This document shows, in pieces, positions 29,972 through 38,774 of a stretch of 64,000 nucleotides of DNA (the stretch's first letter is position 1; each line of letters begins with the position of its first letter). Below the pieces are notes generated by a model. That model had not been told where the DNA came from. It did not search any database and saw only the letters and a program-made list of their open reading frames with translations. This DNA comes from Janthinobacterium psychrotolerans (GTDB taxonomy: Bacteria; Pseudomonadota; Gammaproteobacteria; Burkholderiales; Burkholderiaceae_D): positions 124,001 through 188,000 of the forward strand of contig NZ_LOCQ01000054.1 in assembly GCF_001677885.1 (NCBI RefSeq), in the 5' to 3' direction. The position numbers and the translations under genes are program-made.

Positions 29972-31566
29972 GCGGCCTTCCAGGTCAAGGCTGAAATACG
30001 GTAGCTGCGCTCGAACGGGTCGATGCTGGCGCCGGCCACCCGGCGCGAGACGGCCATGGTCTGGCGATACCAGACGACGGGGATTACAGGCAGGCCCTGC
30101 TGCAGTTCGCGCGCGATGTCGGCGCGCAGGGTGGCCGCTTGCGCGCTGCCGGCCGGCACGCCGCCATTCGACAGCCGTACCAGCGCATCGGTCAAGGGCG
30201 CGCTGTGCCAGCCCATCGCGCCCCAGTCGCCGCCTTCCACGCCGTAATCGTCGGCCAGGGTGGCGACCGGATCGGGCAGGCTGCCGAAATTGCGCGCGAC
30301 CAGACCGATCTGCAGTGCGCCGCTGCGGTGGCCGGCCGGGATATCGCTGGAGTTGCCCACCACGACTTTCACGGCGATGCCGACCTGGCGCAGTTCTTCC
30401 TGCACCGCCGTGGCGATCAGCGGCAGCTCGGGGCGGTCGACAAAGGTGGTCAGGTTGACTTCGAAGCGCCGGCCATCGCGCCGCACGATGCCGTCGGCGC
30501 CCGGTACAAAGCCGGCCTGGCGCAGCAATGCGCGCGCCGCCGCCGGGTCGCCGCGCAAGGGCGCCAGCGCCGGCTGGTGCCACAAGGCCATCGCCGGCGG
30601 AAACAGCTGGCCCGCGCCCAGGTCATCGTCGCGCAGCAGCGCGCGGGCAATGCCGGGACGGTCCAGCGCCAGGCTGACGGCGCGCCGCACGCGCACGTCG
30701 TTCAGCAAAGGATGGCCGGCGTTCAGCTTCAGGAAGGTGGTGCGCGGCAGGGGCGCGGCCACCAGCCGCACCTCGCGCCGGCCCTGCAGGCGGCGGATGC
30801 TGGGCGGGTCGAGCGAAAAAGCCAGGTCGGCCTGGCCGCTTTGCACCATCAGGGTCCGCGTTTCGGCGCGCGAGACGCTGATATAGCGCGCGCGCCGCAC
30901 GGCAGGCGGCTCGCCGCGCCACCGCTCGAAAAACGCCACCTCGAACTGCTGCGGCAGCGAGATGGACGTGATTTGATAGGGGCCGCTGCCGACGATGCGC
31001 AGCACGCGCCCATCGGTGCCATAGGACGACGGCGCGAGGATCTGCGTGCCGGAATGGGTAAACAAAAAGGGCAGCGGCGCATATGGCTGCGCCAGGGTGA
31101 CAAGAATGGCGCCGCGCGACACCGCCATGCTGCGGATGCGCGCCAGGCGCAGCACACCGGGCGCGGCCGCCGCGCGTTTCAGCGACGCCAGCACGGTGCC
31201 GGCCGTCACCGGCGAACCATCGTGGAACAAGCGGCCCTGCGCGACAAAGAAGCGCCATTCCAGGCCGTCGTTCGACACTTCCCACGCGCTGGCCACGGCC
31301 GGCAGCAAGCGGCCCTGGTCATCGGCGTCGAGCAGGGTCTGCGTCACTTCCATGCGGGTAAACATATAGCCGCCACGCGAAGGCTCCAGCCCCGTCAGCT
31401 CCCACGGCCCGACCACGGTCAAGGTATCGCGGCTGGCCGGAGCAACGGCCGCGTGTTCGCTCAGCGGGCCATCATGCGCGCGTGCCTGCGGCAGCACCAG
31501 GGCGGCGCCGGCCGCCAGCAGTGCGGACAAGCGCAGCAGCGCCTGTCGCCTGTCGTGTTCTGTCAT
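29968..31566 (-). CDS. ABC substrate-binding protein, SBP_bac_5 (NikA/DppA-like)
   Basis: The 532-residue periplasmic protein has a Tat-like signal peptide ('MTEHDRRQALLRLSALLAA', with the RR pair) cleaved near 'ARAHDG'. The family-5 core follows: 'LLPAVASAWEVSNDGLEWRF', 'FHDGSPVTAGTVLASLKRA', 'VRRAVSLALDRPGIARALL' and 'LPVIPVVWYRQTM'. Such proteins bind peptides, nickel or metal-metallophore complexes. The His-containing mature N-terminus and single fused ATPase lean towards the nickel/metallophore side, but the ligand is not determined. It is the first gene of the operon and divergent from a YciI-like gene. Confidence 0.88.
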   Translation of the reverse strand: MTEHDRRQALLRLSALLAAGAALVLPQARAHDGPLSEHAAVAPASRDTLTVVGPWELTGLEPSRGGYMFTRMEVTQTLLDADDQGRLLPAVASAWEVSNDGLEWRFFVAQGRLFHDGSPVTAGTVLASLKRAAAAPGVLRLARIRSMAVSRGAILVTLAQPYAPLPFLFTHSGTQILAPSSYGTDGRVLRIVGSGPYQITSISLPQQFEVAFFERWRGEPPAVRRARYISVSRAETRTLMVQSGQADLAFSLDPPSIRRLQGRREVRLVAAPLPRTTFLKLNAGHPLLNDVRVRRAVSLALDRPGIARALLRDDDLGAGQLFPPAMALWHQPALAPLRGDPAAARALLRQAGFVPGADGIVRRDGRRFEVNLTTFVDRPELPLIATAVQEELRQVGIAVKVVVGNSSDIPAGHRSGALQIGLVARNFGSLPDPVATLADDYGVEGGDWGAMGWHSAPLTDALVRLSNGGVPAGSAQAATLRADIARELQQGLPVIPVVWYRQTMAVSRRVAGASIDPFERSYRISALTWKAA

Positions 31567-31607
31567 AGAATGAAGTCCCTGATAGTTGATACGAACGGAG
31601 CGAGCGC

Positions 31608-31907
31608 ATGATCTTTGTTTTTCACCTGACCGACAAGCCCGACAGCGGCCAACTCCGCACCAGTGTGCGGCCCGAACACAAGGCCTACCTGGGCCTGCAG
31701 GCCGAACGCATGGCCTTTGCGGGACCATTGACCAGCGACGACGGCGCGACCATGATCGGCAGCCTGCTGGCCATCGATTTCCCCGACCGCGCCGCCGCCG
31801 AAAGCTGGCTGGCCAACGAGCCATTTACCAGGGCGGGATTGTATGGCGCGGTGAGCATCCACGCCTTTAATAATCTGTGGCCGCAGAAGGTGGGGTTTCC
31901 CGCGTGA
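31608..31907 (+). CDS. YciI-like protein
   Basis: The 99-residue protein 'MIFVFHLTDKPDSGQLRTSV' with 'RPEHKAYLGLQAERMAFAGP' and 'GSLLAIDFPDRAAAESWLAN' is a YciI-fold (ferredoxin-like) member; His and Asp in the usual active-site places are kept. YCII proteins are small putative enzymes of unknown substrate. It is divergent from the binding-protein gene; REP-like repeats follow its stop. Confidence 0.88.
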   Translation: MIFVFHLTDKPDSGQLRTSVRPEHKAYLGLQAERMAFAGPLTSDDGATMIGSLLAIDFPDRAAAESWLANEPFTRAGLYGAVSIHAFNNLWPQKVGFPA

Positions 31908-31923
31908 TCTGATATACGTCGGT

Positions 31924-32010
31924 GTCGGCTTACGCTGCGCTAAGCCGACCTACGAGTGCAACATGGCACATGCGTAGGTCGGATTAGCGGCGGCACGCTG
32001 CGTCATCCGG
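31924..32010. repeat. pair of REP-like palindromes (GTAG type)
   Basis: GTCGGCTTA (31924-31932) pairs with TAAGCCGAC (31941-31949) and ends in CTAC. Twenty bases later GTAGGTCGGATTAGCG starts an imperfect second copy on the opposite strand. The GTAG ends face each other. The same GTAGGTCGG core recurs at 48683-48791. These look like REP elements of the GTAG class, set between the YciI gene and the operon of unknown genes. Confidence 0.65.
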
Positions 32011-32023
32011 CAACAGCGTTGGA

Positions 32024-32896
32024 TCAGGAATAATCGGCATCCAGCTCCGAGCCCGCATAATTTTCCAGATCCTCGAACAGGCTTTTCATGCTGGCCCGCG
32101 TGAGGATCTTCTGCACCACGGTGCAGCTGCGGCGATACGATTCGATCCGCTCCAGCAGCACCGGGTGGTGCTGCACCGGCACCTTGGCCACCAGCGCCGC
32201 CCAGCCTTCTTCGAAGTCGGGCTTGTTCTTGCGCACCGAGCGCACGAAGCGTTCGAATTCCTTCTGGCCCGTGCGCGCGATGATGCGCCCGCCGCCTTCG
32301 ATGGCGAAGATGACGGCCAGCGCGATCACGCCCTCGGCATTGAGGTCGCTGTCGCTGACGGGGCCATGGTCATGGTGGCGGCGCAGCCAGCCGGCCAGCC
32401 GCACCACGGCCTGCACTTGCTTGCGCTGCTGCAGCTGCACGGCATACTTTTCGGCGCCGGACCAGTTCTGGTTCGGGTCGGCCTGGCAGATGTCGACGAA
32501 CAGCTCGCGCAGGCGGCGCGCCATGTAGACCGGGTCCTGGTCGTACTCGCCGACCAGCGCGTCCTCGGGCAGCTGAGACAATTCCTTGATCAGGCGAAAA
32601 CCGACCTGGAACGCATGTTCGGCGCCATGCTCGACGAGGAAGTCGAGTGCGGCCTGGTCGTTTTCCAGGTGCAGCGCGTTTTCCAGGCCCAGCGAGACGC
32701 AGCCCACCGTCAGGTACAAGGCCTTCTGGATGCCGTCGGCCGTGCGCTCATTGGTGAACTTCTCGGCCACCATGGCCGTGATGCCCGTCAGTTCGTCGGC
32801 CAGGTTCAACGCCGCGTCCTCGCGCGGGTCGCCCGGCAGCAGCTTGATGGCGCGCACCAGGCGCGGCAGGTTTTCTACAACTATTGCTGGCAGCAT
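32024..32896 (-). CDS. protein of unknown function, last gene of the J-domain operon
   Basis: The 290-residue soluble protein has AAGGA before its ATG. It is helical and acidic at the C-terminus ('LFEDLENYAGSELDADYS'), and has a middle region with 'YDQDPVYMARRLRELFVDI' and a basic patch 'GRIIARTGQKEFERFVRSV'. No signal peptide, membrane segment or known domain is evident. It starts 18 bases after the preceding gene and is clearly part of its operon. Confidence 0.75.
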   Translation of the reverse strand: MLPAIVVENLPRLVRAIKLLPGDPREDAALNLADELTGITAMVAEKFTNERTADGIQKALYLTVGCVSLGLENALHLENDQAALDFLVEHGAEHAFQVGFRLIKELSQLPEDALVGEYDQDPVYMARRLRELFVDICQADPNQNWSGAEKYAVQLQQRKQVQAVVRLAGWLRRHHDHGPVSDSDLNAEGVIALAVIFAIEGGGRIIARTGQKEFERFVRSVRKNKPDFEEGWAALVAKVPVQHHPVLLERIESYRRSCTVVQKILTRASMKSLFEDLENYAGSELDADYS

Positions 32897-32914
32897 CGAT
32901 GATTCCTTGCTTGA

Positions 32915-33712
32915 TTACGAGAAGATGCCGGTGCCCAGGCTGCGGCGCGCACCGGCGCGTGGCGCGCTGCGCGTGCTCGGCACTTGCTTGCGCAGGCGGT
33001 ACAGCAGTTCCTTGGTACTGCGCTGCAAGATCGTCGGCTCTTCATCCGGGTCGTCCGAGTATTCCGCGTCGGCCAGGTCGGCGCTGTGGCGGAAGTCGGG
33101 GAACAGTTCGAACAGCGCGCGGTCCCAGCCATCTTCATTGGCCTGCGCCAGTTCGATCGCCAGCGGCACGACGTCGTTGTCGGACGACGTCACGCCCGTC
33201 ACGTACGGTCCCTTGATGACGATCTCGCCCGCCACTTCGAGGATTTCCTTCGGCGCCATCGAGAACAGGATGGCAAAGGCGGTCGCGCCCCAGTCGGTGG
33301 CCGAGGCTTCCTGCAGCAGTTCGCGGCGGCGCTCAAGATCGTCGGTGGAAAACACCACGCCGTGGATATGCGCGAACAGCGACTCGGCGATGCGTTCCGG
33401 ATCGTCCTCGATCTGGTCGTCGCTCCAGGTGGCGGCGATAAAGGCCAGGCTGTCGGCCCACGCCTTGGGCGGCACCAGCAGGGTCGCCAGCGACATCTTG
33501 CCGCCGTCGAAACCGGCCAGGTGCAAGGCCGTCACTTGCGGCGGAATCGCGCTCAGCACCTCGACCACGGCCAGGTCGCCATACTGGTCGGCGGCGTCGG
33601 CAAAAGCCTGCTCGGCGTGGCCCAGCGAACCTGACAGCACCAGCTCGGTGACCTGCCTGGTCAGCGCCGGCAGGTTGCTTTTCTGTTCCGCGTTGTCTTT
33701 GTTATCGGCCAT
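32915..33712 (-). CDS. protein of unknown function in the J-domain operon
   Basis: The 265-residue soluble protein starts 'MADNKDNAEQKSNLPALTRQ'. GGAG is correctly spaced from the ATG at 33712; an ATG two codons earlier is too close. It has Ala-rich helical repeats, a hydrophobic middle ('ATDWGATAFAILFSMAPKEI'), a strongly acidic stretch ('DLADAEYSDDPDEEPT') and a basic Arg/Ser-rich tail. It overlaps the upstream gene by 11 bases. No known family is recognised. Confidence 0.75.
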   Translation of the reverse strand: MADNKDNAEQKSNLPALTRQVTELVLSGSLGHAEQAFADAADQYGDLAVVEVLSAIPPQVTALHLAGFDGGKMSLATLLVPPKAWADSLAFIAATWSDDQIEDDPERIAESLFAHIHGVVFSTDDLERRRELLQEASATDWGATAFAILFSMAPKEILEVAGEIVIKGPYVTGVTSSDNDVVPLAIELAQANEDGWDRALFELFPDFRHSADLADAEYSDDPDEEPTILQRSTKELLYRLRKQVPSTRSAPRAGARRSLGTGIFS

Positions 33713-34214
33713 GGTCATCTCCATCCTGGTCAAACATCTGGGCGAAATCGTCGGTGGCCTGGTCATCGTCGTGGTCGTCGTCGCCGTCGTCATTGGCGGC
33801 CAGCTGGTCGAGCGACTGGTCGTCGTCGTCCCACAGGCGCGGGTTCTTGTGCAAAAAGGCCGTGATGATGGCCTGGCGCGCCAGCTCAGGGAAGCTCTCT
33901 TCGATGGCGGCGTACATCTTGGCCGCTTCGGGCGCGGCGCAGGAGGCCATCGCAAACACATGGGCCGTGTCGCCGAATTCGTAGTCTTCGCTTTCGGCCA
34001 GCAGGCCCTTCGGGTCGTTGAAGGTGATATGGTCGACCAGCGCGAAGGCCAGCATGTTCACGTCTTCGATGCCGCCGCCGCTGGCGTATTCGCCAACGAG
34101 CGCGTCGACCATGCTCTTGTAGTTCTTGCGGTTCGGCGGATCGCCGAGGATGCCTTCGATCTGGCCTTCCAGCTCACGCGACTGATAGGCGAATTCGGGG
34201 TGTACTCTTCTCAT
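33702..34214 (-). CDS. very acidic protein of unknown function in the J-domain operon
   Basis: The 170-residue protein starts 'MRRVHPEFAYQSRELEGQIE' after GGAAAG. The first two thirds are helical and Ala-rich with a recognisable 'FALVDHITFNDPKGLLAESE'. The last 35 residues are almost all Asp with His, Gln and Ala ('NDDGDDDHDDDQATDD'), so the tail is highly negatively charged and probably disordered. It overlaps the next gene by 11 bases. Confidence 0.75.
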   Translation of the reverse strand: MRRVHPEFAYQSRELEGQIEGILGDPPNRKNYKSMVDALVGEYASGGGIEDVNMLAFALVDHITFNDPKGLLAESEDYEFGDTAHVFAMASCAAPEAAKMYAAIEESFPELARQAIITAFLHKNPRLWDDDDQSLDQLAANDDGDDDHDDDQATDDFAQMFDQDGDDHGR

Positions 34215-34302
34215 GATGTGCTTTCCAATGTCATGCGCGGCGCTGGTTGATGGAAGCGCCGTTGTTGTTGTTTTCAGGGGGTGCGGCCGCGGCCGCGCGC
34301 AA

Positions 34303-34596
34303 TCAGTCCGCGGGCAGCGAGGTGCCGTGCAGGCGGAACACGCCGCTCCACAAGGCATAGGCTTCCGCTTCCGGATCGATGATGATGCGGTGGTTGACGC
34401 TCTGGTCGTATTCGGCGCGCTTGGCCGGATCGGCCAGGATCTCGTACGCCTTGGTCACGCTCTTGAAGCGCGCCTCGGCGCCGGGAGCCTGGTTGCGGTC
34501 GGGATGAAAGCGCATCGCCAGCGAGCGGTAGACCTTCTTGATCTCGTCGTCGCTGGCATTGGGGGCGACACCGAGGACGTTGTATAAATTTTCCAT
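34303..34596 (-). CDS. short J-domain (DnaJ-like) protein
   Basis: The 97-residue protein consists of a J domain ('[20 protein letters not shown]', '[14 protein letters not shown]', '[20 protein letters not shown]') with the HPD motif intact, and a short C-terminal tail '[20 protein letters not shown]'. J domains stimulate the ATPase of Hsp70. There is no Gly/Phe or zinc domain, so it is a class III co-chaperone. It is the first gene of an operon with three unknown proteins, which are its likely clients or partners. Confidence 0.88.
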   Translation of the reverse strand: MENLYNVLGVAPNASDDEIKKVYRSLAMRFHPDRNQAPGAEARFKSVTKAYEILADPAKRAEYDQSVNHRIIIDPEAEAYALWSGVFRLHGTSLPAD

Positions 34597-34767
34597 GGCA
34601 GGCTCCGGAGGCACGTTTTTTGCAGGTTTTTGCAATTCAAAGCGAGATTATCCTATAGAACGGCCTGCGCGTCGCTGCCACGCTGCTTTCCGGCTGAAAA
34701 TTGCGCCTGATAAAGCGGCGTCGGTACGGTAAAATGCTCTTTACTGTCACTCTACCCGCATTGATCA

Positions 34768-36534
34768 ATGAGCAACGATAAACCGAATACCGCCGCGCCC
34801 GCGCTGGCGCCCAATTTTTTGCGTAACATCATCGAAGCCGACCTGTCCTCGGGCGCCCACGTGCGTCCCGGCCTGCCACAGGTGATCACGCGTTTCCCGC
34901 CCGAGCCGAACGGCTACCTGCACGTCGGCCACGCCAAGTCGATCTGCGTCAATTTTGGCCTGGCGCGCGATTACGCCGGCCAGTGCAACCTGCGCTTCGA
35001 CGACACCAACCCGGCCAAGGAAGAGCAGGAATACGTCGACACCATCATGGACAGCGTGAAATGGCTGGGCTTTGACTGGGAACCGAAAAATGGCGACGGC
35101 CAGAGCCATCTGCACTACGCCAGCGACTATTTCGACCAGCTGTACGCGATGGCCGAGTACCTGATCACGGCCGGCTTCGCCTATGTCGACAGCCAGAGCG
35201 CCGAAGACATGGCCGCCAACCGCGGCAACTTCGGCCAGGCCGGCAAGAATTCGCCGTTCCGCGACCGTCCGCGCGAGGAATCGCTGGCGCTGTTCCGCGC
35301 CATGAAGGCGGGCCAGTTCAAGGATGGCGAACATATCCTGCGCGCGAAAGTGAGCGAAGACGCCATGAGTTCGCCCAACATGAACTTGCGCGACCCGGCC
35401 ATCTACCGCATCCGCCATGCGCATCACCACCGCACGGGCGACGCCTGGTGCATCTACCCGATGTACGATTACACGCATCCAATCTCGGACGCGCTGGAAA
35501 ACATCACCCATTCGATCTGCACCCTGGAATTCCAGGATCACCGGCCGTTCTACGACTGGCTGCTGGCGACCCTGTCCGACGGCGGCTTCTTCGCCAGGCC
35601 GGTGCCGCACCAGTATGAATTCTCGCGCCTGAACCTGACCTATATCGTCACCAGCAAGCGCAAGCTGCGCCAGCTGGTGGAAGAAAAAATCGTCGACGGC
35701 TGGGACGACCCGCGCATGCCGACCCTGGTGGGCATGCGCCGCCGCGGCTACACGCCGGAAGCGATTCAATTGATGTGCGAACGCACGGGCGTGACCAAGT
35801 CCGACGGCTGGATCGACTACAGCGTGCTCGAAGGCTGCTTGCGCGAAGACCTCGATCCGAAGGCGCCGCGCACGGTGGCCGTGCTGCGCCCGTTGAAACT
35901 GATCATCGACAATTTCCCTGCGGGCGAGAGCGTGGAATGCACGGCGCCCGCGCACCCGCACTTCCCCGAGCGCGGCCTGCGCACCTTCCCGATCTCGCGC
36001 GAGCTGTGGATCGAGGAAGACGACTTCATGGAAGTGCCGAACAAGGGCTATTTCCGCCTGTATCCGCCGCTCGACGGCAAGCCGGGCAGCCGCGTGCGCC
36101 TGCGCTACGGCTATGTCATCGAATGCACCGGCTACGACAAGGATGAAAACGGCAAGGTCATCGCCGTGCACTGCAATTATTTTGAAGACAGCAAGTCGGG
36201 CACCGAAGGCAGCTCCACCTACAAGGTCAAGGGCAATATGCACTGGGTCAGCGCGCCGACCGCGATCGCCGCCGAAGTACGCCTGTACGACCGCCTGTTT
36301 ACCGATCCGCAGCCGGACGCGGGCGGCAAGGACTTCAAGCTGGCCCTGAATCCGCTGGCCAAGGAAGTGGTGCAGGCATGGCTGGAACCGGGCGCCGAGC
36401 TGGCGCAGCCGGAAGAGCGCTTCCAGTTCGAACGCCACGGCTATTTTGCGGCCGACCGGGTCGACAGCCAGCCAGGCAAGCCGGTGTTCAACCGCATCGT
36501 GACCTTGAAAGACGCCTGGCAGGCAACAAAGTAA
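34768..36534 (+). CDS. glnS: glutaminyl-tRNA synthetase
   Basis: The 588-residue protein has the class I signatures 'FPPEPNGYLHVGHAKSICVN' (HIGH) and 'LTYIVTSKRKLRQLVEEK' (the KMSKS region). It also has 'NLRFDDTNPAKEEQEYVD' and the GlnRS-type anticodon-binding beta-barrels ('RELWIEEDDFMEVPNKGYF', 'RYGYVIECTGYDK'). It charges tRNA-Gln directly. A strong terminator follows its stop. Confidence 0.97.
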   Translation: MSNDKPNTAAPALAPNFLRNIIEADLSSGAHVRPGLPQVITRFPPEPNGYLHVGHAKSICVNFGLARDYAGQCNLRFDDTNPAKEEQEYVDTIMDSVKWLGFDWEPKNGDGQSHLHYASDYFDQLYAMAEYLITAGFAYVDSQSAEDMAANRGNFGQAGKNSPFRDRPREESLALFRAMKAGQFKDGEHILRAKVSEDAMSSPNMNLRDPAIYRIRHAHHHRTGDAWCIYPMYDYTHPISDALENITHSICTLEFQDHRPFYDWLLATLSDGGFFARPVPHQYEFSRLNLTYIVTSKRKLRQLVEEKIVDGWDDPRMPTLVGMRRRGYTPEAIQLMCERTGVTKSDGWIDYSVLEGCLREDLDPKAPRTVAVLRPLKLIIDNFPAGESVECTAPAHPHFPERGLRTFPISRELWIEEDDFMEVPNKGYFRLYPPLDGKPGSRVRLRYGYVIECTGYDKDENGKVIAVHCNYFEDSKSGTEGSSTYKVKGNMHWVSAPTAIAAEVRLYDRLFTDPQPDAGGKDFKLALNPLAKEVVQAWLEPGAELAQPEERFQFERHGYFAADRVDSQPGKPVFNRIVTLKDAWQATK

Positions 36535-36563
36535 GCTGCCGGACAAGCTGTTGCTTGTACAAC

Positions 36564-36589
36564 AAAAAAACCGCTGCGGCGGTTTTTTT
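36564..36589 (+). terminator. intrinsic terminator after glnS
   Basis: AAAACCGC-TGCG-GCGGTTTT with A-run before and T-run after: an eight-pair stem that can work on both strands, 30 bases after the glnS stop. Confidence 0.9.
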
Positions 36590-36734
36590 CATTTCAATCA
36601 CGCTTTTCTTGATCAAAAATATTGCCAATTGTCTACAACACCAGTCTTTTTGTATATGATGGTACGGTTAAGAAATTCACAATTATTTTGATGCTGGCGC
36701 ACAGCACACCGCGCCGCCACCGATTTCACCTCCG

Positions 36735-38591
36735 ATGCGGATTGCGATGCCTGCTGCTGCCAATGGCGAGAACCTGCGAACATCTGAAAAAAAGCCGCTC
36801 TGGCTGCTCAGTTGCGTGCTGTCGCTGTGCGTCGGGCTGCTGTTCCACATGGCGGCATCGATATCGATCGACAACGACGCGCGCGTGCTGTTCCACAGCC
36901 TGGCAGACGCCACCAGGCAAAATATCGATATGCGCGTCAAGTCGTATACCGATTTGCTGCGTGGCGCGGCCAGCCTGTTCCGTGCCAGCGACCTGGTCAG
37001 CCGCGAACAATTCCACGATTATGTGAATAACCTGGATTTGCGGAAAAACTTTCCCGGTGTGATGAATCTCAATTATTGCAAGGCGATCGACCAGGCCCAG
37101 CGCCCCGCTTTCGAAGCGGCCATGCAGCGCGATTACCCCGCCGGGCGCGATGGCTATCCCGCTTTTGCCATCGATCCGCCCGGTCCGCGCGACTGGTATT
37201 CGGTGCTGCTGTATATCGAGCCGATCAGCAGCGCACCGGAAAAATATGGCCATGATATCGCCGTGCGCCCGGCCGTCGCCGAGGTGCTGGCGCAGTCGCG
37301 CGACTCCGGCGAGATCAGCAATTCCGGCCTGTCCGTGCCGATGCCGGGCCGCCCGCACCTGACCGGCATGGCCATGCGCCTGCCCGTCTACCGCAATGGC
37401 ATGCCGGTCGGCACGGTGGCCGAACGCCGCGCCGCCTATCAGGGCTCGGTCGGCCTCGGCTACGACCTGGCGCTGATGGTGCGCGGCGTGCTGGCCGCCA
37501 TGCCGGTACGCAACGTGCGCCTGACCCTGTTCGATATCGGCGCGCAGGCCACCGAACCACAGGTGCTGGCACGCGACACCCGCCCCGTGTTCGACAGCGC
37601 GGCACCGGGCCGCCCGCTGCCGTGGTGGCAGCCGGGCGGCTCGAGCAAATACCTGAGCAGCACCATGCTGATCGACTACAACGGCAGGGTCTGGCAAGCA
37701 CTGTTCAGCGTGCGCAAGAGCGACCTGTACACACCATTCGAAACCTATCTGCCCTGGCTGGCCCTGCTGGTGGGCTTTACCAGCAGCATGCTGCTCTACA
37801 CCGTGTTCCATACCCTGGCTTCGTCGCGCCTGCGCGCCATCCGCATGGCCACCGTAATGACCGAGGAATTGCGCGCCAGCCAGCTGCGCCTGCAACAGTC
37901 GCACCAGAAGCTGCGCCGCCTGGCGGCCCACGCCGACCATATCAAGGAGGAGGAACGCAAACGGATCGCGCGCGAAATCCACGATGACCTGGGACAAAAC
38001 CTGCTGGTGCTGCGCATCGACGCCGACATGCTCGCCTCGCGCACCGAGCTGCGCCACCCGCGCCTGCATGCCCGGGCCCGCGCCACCCTGGGCCAGATCG
38101 ACGCCACCATCAAGAGCGTGCGCCAGATCATCAACGACTTGCGGCCCACCGTGCTGGACCTGGGCGTGAACGCCGCCGTCGAATGGCAGGCGGCGCAGTT
38201 CCGGCTGCGTACCGGCATTGCCTGCGAGATCAGCGAAAGCCATGGCGACATCAGCCTGAGCGACCAGTGCGCCACCGCCCTGTTCCGCATCCTGCAGGAA
38301 TCATTGAGCAATATTTCGCAGCACGCCAAGGCCAGCCGGGTGCAGATCAAGCTGGAAAAATACCGCGACAGCGTGTCGATGACGGTCAGCGACAACGGCG
38401 TGGGGGCCGGCGCCGACCGGCGCAACAAGCAAGGCTCCTTCGGCCTGGTCGGCATCGAGGAACGCATCAAGCTGCTGGGTGGCACTTTCCTGATCGACAG
38501 CAGCCCCGGCGCCGGCATGAGCGTGCAAGTCACCGTGCCGCTGGGTGCGGGCAAGCAAGACTCGCCGCATGGGAAAGGCCAGCCCGGGTAA
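36735..38591 (+). CDS. CHASE-domain sensor histidine kinase (NarL-partner type)
   Basis: The 618-residue protein has one membrane segment near residues 22-42, a periplasmic CHASE domain (about 75-260; 'RGAASLFRASDLVSREQFHD', 'FPGVMNLNYC', 'DWYSVLLYIEPIS'), a second segment near 335-357, a coiled coil, and a HisKA_3 dimerisation domain with 'EEERKRIAREIHDDLGQNL' (phospho-acceptor His). The ATPase domain follows ('LFRILQESLSNISQHAKAS', 'DNGVGAG', 'GSFGLVGIEERIKLLGG'). CHASE domains sense small extracellular ligands. No response regulator lies next to it, so it is an orphan. Confidence 0.88.
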   Translation: MRIAMPAAANGENLRTSEKKPLWLLSCVLSLCVGLLFHMAASISIDNDARVLFHSLADATRQNIDMRVKSYTDLLRGAASLFRASDLVSREQFHDYVNNLDLRKNFPGVMNLNYCKAIDQAQRPAFEAAMQRDYPAGRDGYPAFAIDPPGPRDWYSVLLYIEPISSAPEKYGHDIAVRPAVAEVLAQSRDSGEISNSGLSVPMPGRPHLTGMAMRLPVYRNGMPVGTVAERRAAYQGSVGLGYDLALMVRGVLAAMPVRNVRLTLFDIGAQATEPQVLARDTRPVFDSAAPGRPLPWWQPGGSSKYLSSTMLIDYNGRVWQALFSVRKSDLYTPFETYLPWLALLVGFTSSMLLYTVFHTLASSRLRAIRMATVMTEELRASQLRLQQSHQKLRRLAAHADHIKEEERKRIAREIHDDLGQNLLVLRIDADMLASRTELRHPRLHARARATLGQIDATIKSVRQIINDLRPTVLDLGVNAAVEWQAAQFRLRTGIACEISESHGDISLSDQCATALFRILQESLSNISQHAKASRVQIKLEKYRDSVSMTVSDNGVGAGADRRNKQGSFGLVGIEERIKLLGGTFLIDSSPGAGMSVQVTVPLGAGKQDSPHGKGQPG

Positions 38592-38774
38592 CTATCGAAT
38601 TGCAAGTTGCGAGTCCGGCACAGGCGGCGATGGCGGCTTGCGCCGAGCTCGATTCGATGCAATATTAGTGCTTGCCCAACTCATGTTCCAGGAGTACCCG
38701 CGCCCAGCCAGCACGGACACCACACCCTTGCGCACTCTTTGCAGTCTTTCCAGTGACACTCTTAAAGGATATTC

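Noticed and set aside
34765-36546. A 593-codon frame opposite glnS
   Set aside because: Antisense shadow caused by high GC codon usage.
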